In this document: positions 62,246-64,000 of the stretch, in pieces
How positions within the stretch are numbered: the stretch's first letter is position 1
Layout: every line of letters starts with the position of its first letter
NCBI GenBank assembly: GCA_036277115.1
Contig: DASUNM010000005.1
Location: 90,387 to 154,386, forward strand
Reading direction: 5' to 3'
DNA: 64,000 bases
Source of the DNA: Pyrinomonadaceae bacterium
Lineage (GTDB): Bacteria > Acidobacteriota > Blastocatellia > Pyrinomonadales > Pyrinomonadaceae
Notes under the pieces: model-generated
What the model was told of the DNA's origin: nothing
Seen by the model: only the letters and a program-made list of their open reading frames with translations
The model's database searches: none
Translations under genes and position numbers: made by a program

Positions 62246-63337
62246 CTAACGCGGATCGATCAGCGCTTTTAGAACTCGTCCTGCGGCGACAGCAGCGAGC
62301 GCTTCGTTCGCCTGATCCAATGAAAAACTCGCCAGCTGTGTCTTCAATCTTTGCCACGGCGCTGACCTCACCGGATCTGAAATGATCTGCGCTCCGCGGT
62401 AGAAGTGCGAAAAGTCTGAGCCCCAACAGCCGCGCACATCCAAATGCTTTCGATTCAAGTCGAGATGAGGATTGAATGATGTCTCACCGTGATCGGTGTA
62501 TTGCCCGACAATCACGACGTGACCTGCATCGCGCGTGTAACGCATCGCCTGCACGACCGCGCCGGGCGCACCGGTCGCTTCGATCGTGACATCAGCGCCG
62601 CGGCCCTTCGTTTTCTCAAGCACCCAATCCACCCGTTCAGCTTCTGAGCGCTCTTCAAAACTAAGTACATCAGAGGCGCCTACTTGCGTGGCCACCCCCA
62701 GGCGGTTGGCGGGCGCGCCGATGCACAACACCCGCAAAGCTCCGCGCATCAGCGCCAGAACGATGGCGTTGATTCCGACCGCTCCCGAGCCCAACACGAG
62801 CACCGTGTCTCCAATCGCGATCTCGCCGCGCTCAACCGCGTGCAGCGCGGTCGGCAAAGCACATCCGCCGGCCATGAACGTTTCGGGCTCACCATCCAGT
62901 CGAATACATCTCGTGCCAGGCTTCAAGTAAATCTGATCGGCCCAGCCGCCGCACAGTCCATCATCCAATCCGTACGTGATGCCGTAGACCTTCCGCTGCG
63001 GACATCGCGTGGTCGCTTTCGCGACCAGACAGTACCAGCACGAATTACAGGTGCGATGGACGTCCAGAAAGGTGACGCGATCGCCTTCGCGGAACGGCCG
63101 GCCCTCCACGTCGAAGAGTGCGCCGCGAATTTTACTCAGGCGACCAACAGAGACATGACCGGGAACCAGCGGATACGGAACGCCCTGTAAGAGTCCTTTT
63201 TGTAAGTAGACATCGGTCCCGCACACCTCGGAAAGTTCGACATCGAACAGCGCTGAGTTCGGTTCAAGTTCCGGCGCCGAAACTTCGCGCAGTTCGACGG
63301 GCGCGTTAGGCTCGGGGATGACGGCGACTACCGGCAT
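62246..63337 (-). CDS. Zinc-binding alcohol dehydrogenase (MDR) family protein
   Basis: A 363-residue medium-chain dehydrogenase. The catalytic Zn Cys is in LSEVCGTDVYLQKG, the structural-Zn Cys set in CNSCWYCLVAKATTRC, and the Rossmann part has VLVLGSGAVGINAIVLALM (GxGxxG). KGRGADVTIEATGAPGAVVQ is the family's cofactor-domain signature. Substrate cannot be told from sequence. It faces the zinc-ribbon gene across the inverted repeat and the transposase on the other side. Confidence 0.85.
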   Translation of the reverse strand: MPVVAVIPEPNAPVELREVSAPELEPNSALFDVELSEVCGTDVYLQKGLLQGVPYPLVPGHVSVGRLSKIRGALFDVEGRPFREGDRVTFLDVHRTCNSCWYCLVAKATTRCPQRKVYGITYGLDDGLCGGWADQIYLKPGTRCIRLDGEPETFMAGGCALPTALHAVERGEIAIGDTVLVLGSGAVGINAIVLALMRGALRVLCIGAPANRLGVATQVGASDVLSFEERSEAERVDWVLEKTKGRGADVTIEATGAPGAVVQAMRYTRDAGHVVIVGQYTDHGETSFNPHLDLNRKHLDVRGCWGSDFSHFYRGAQIISDPVRSAPWQRLKTQLASFSLDQANEALAAVAAGRVLKALIDPR

Positions 63338-63649
63338 GACCGGAAGAAGTTAAAAGGAAAGACCAGAAAATGGAAGCACGGTGAGCGCAAAAAAAGTCTG
63401 GCGACGCGCACGAACTAATCGTCGAGCTGTGAAGCAAGCAGTCATAGCTAAGCCCAAGGGCGAGGCTTTGCGAGGGCAATTAGATAGTTGACTCTAAGCA
63501 ACCCGAAGGGTTGCAAAGAAAGTAGCCGGTGGTCGGAGTCCGCGGAGACCACCGGAAAGGCGAGATTAATTTGGTCGCACCCCGGAGGGGTGCCAGATCT
63601 CTCGCTGTAAAGATCTTTTACATTGACCTTGTAATCTAGACTTCAGATT
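63338..63649. mobile_element. Upstream end of IS200/RAYT-like element with three hairpins
   Basis: 312 bases before the transposase start. It contains gcaaccc/gggttgc (63498-63514, loop gaa), ccggtggtc/gaccaccgg (63526-63534 with 63547-63555) and gcacccc/ggggtgc (63577-63593, loop gga). Hairpins of this kind next to a Y1 transposase are the single-strand-recognised ends of IS200/IS605-type elements. Confidence 0.6.
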
Positions 63650-64000
63650 ATGGGTTCAACCTTCTTCAGCCTGCACTATCACATCGTCTTCTCGACCAAA
63701 GAACGACGACCTTTCATTAAGTCGGAATGGCAGCCACGACTTCATGCTTACCTCGGCGGAATCATTAAAGGCATGCAGGGTGTGGCCGAGATTGTCGGCG
63801 GAGTTGAGGAGCATGTTCATATCCTGGCGAGTCTCAGGCCGGTGCATTGCATTGCGGATGTACTTCGCGACTTGAAGAAGGAATCGTCCACGTGGGCTAA
63901 AGAGAATTTTGATCGCAGATTCACCTGGCAAGAGGGTTATGCGGCGTTCACCGTAAGCCCCACGGCGACCAACTCAGTTCGTCGCTACATTGCCACGCAG
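63650..64000 (+). CDS. IS200-like (Y1/HUH, REP-associated) transposase, truncated by the window edge
   Basis: 117 codons before the window ends. SLHYHIVFSTKERRPFI and GGVEEHVHILASL contain the HUH motif (HVH) of Y1 transposases, and WQEGYAAFTVS the Tyr that would attack DNA. The pattern is the REP-associated (RAYT) branch. Cargo and right end lie outside. Its presence fits the many palindromic short repeats of this region, which such enzymes can mobilise; that link is inference. Confidence 0.8.
   Translation, partial: MGSTFFSLHYHIVFSTKERRPFIKSEWQPRLHAYLGGIIKGMQGVAEIVGGVEEHVHILASLRPVHCIADVLRDLKKESSTWAKENFDRRFTWQEGYAAFTVSPTATNSVRRYIATQ

Overview
The window looks like a chromosome segment of an Acidobacteriota member, probably Blastocatellia or Pyrinomonadaceae-like. 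This is inferred from an Oar-like TonB receptor, a DUF1800/DUF1501 secretion-type pair, a giant CHRD/DUF4214/sugar-dehydrogenase-like protein, a split nuo locus, class II ribonucleotide reductase and many short intergenic palindromes. No rRNA or tRNA gene was seen, so the taxonomy is inference.

Region 1 (about 1-16,680) is an accessory island next to the 3' end of nrdJ. Leftmost are three tandem excisionase-like helix-turn-helix proteins, a small membrane protein and an XRE regulator with a hairpin over its ribosome binding site. A tight minus-strand operon then holds three tyrosine recombinases (432, 511 and 781 aa) and a Tn554-TnpC-like coiled-coil protein. It continues without a real gap into two conflict-type genes: a SIR2-domain protein and a Shedu-like (DUF4263) nuclease fused to a sigma-70-like C-terminus. 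Divergent from this is a four-gene operon: SIR2-like protein, ABC-3C/Lamassu-like middle component, Rad50/SMC-like ATPase with a CPVC hook, and a HEPN protein. This looks like a trio-recombinase mobile island carrying two candidate anti-phage systems. The Shedu-sigma fusion and the SIR2/SMC/HEPN combination are the best candidates for undescribed biology.

Region 2 (16,689-29,335) is core-like: nrdJ behind a near-consensus promoter with a palindrome in its spacer, a coiled-coil membrane protein plus PspA, purD, a zinc-ribbon protein, an APC/KimA-like transporter with a structured leader, a three-hairpin small-RNA candidate with its own promoter and terminator, an Sm-like protein, a VOC protein, a J-domain protein and an M1 aminopeptidase.

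Region 3 (29,432-40,981) is surface and secretion related: the TonB receptor, the 1506-aa multidomain protein (one CHRD domain is nested inside a DUF4214 domain), DUF1501 and DUF1800.

Region 4 (41,323-56,736) is a minus-strand complex I operon, nuoC-(83 aa)-D-H-I-J-K-L-M-N, without nuoA, B, E, F or G. It runs on into a small protein, a GT21-like glycosyltransferase, a duplicated NTF2-like protein and a radical SAM protein. Most of its internal gaps hold an inverted or tandem repeat.

Region 5 (56,960-64,000) has an NAD salvage pair (pncB, pncA), a twin-CX3C secreted peptide, a zinc-ribbon membrane protein bracketed by two copies of one inverted repeat, a zinc alcohol dehydrogenase and a truncated IS200/RAYT-like transposase at the window edge.
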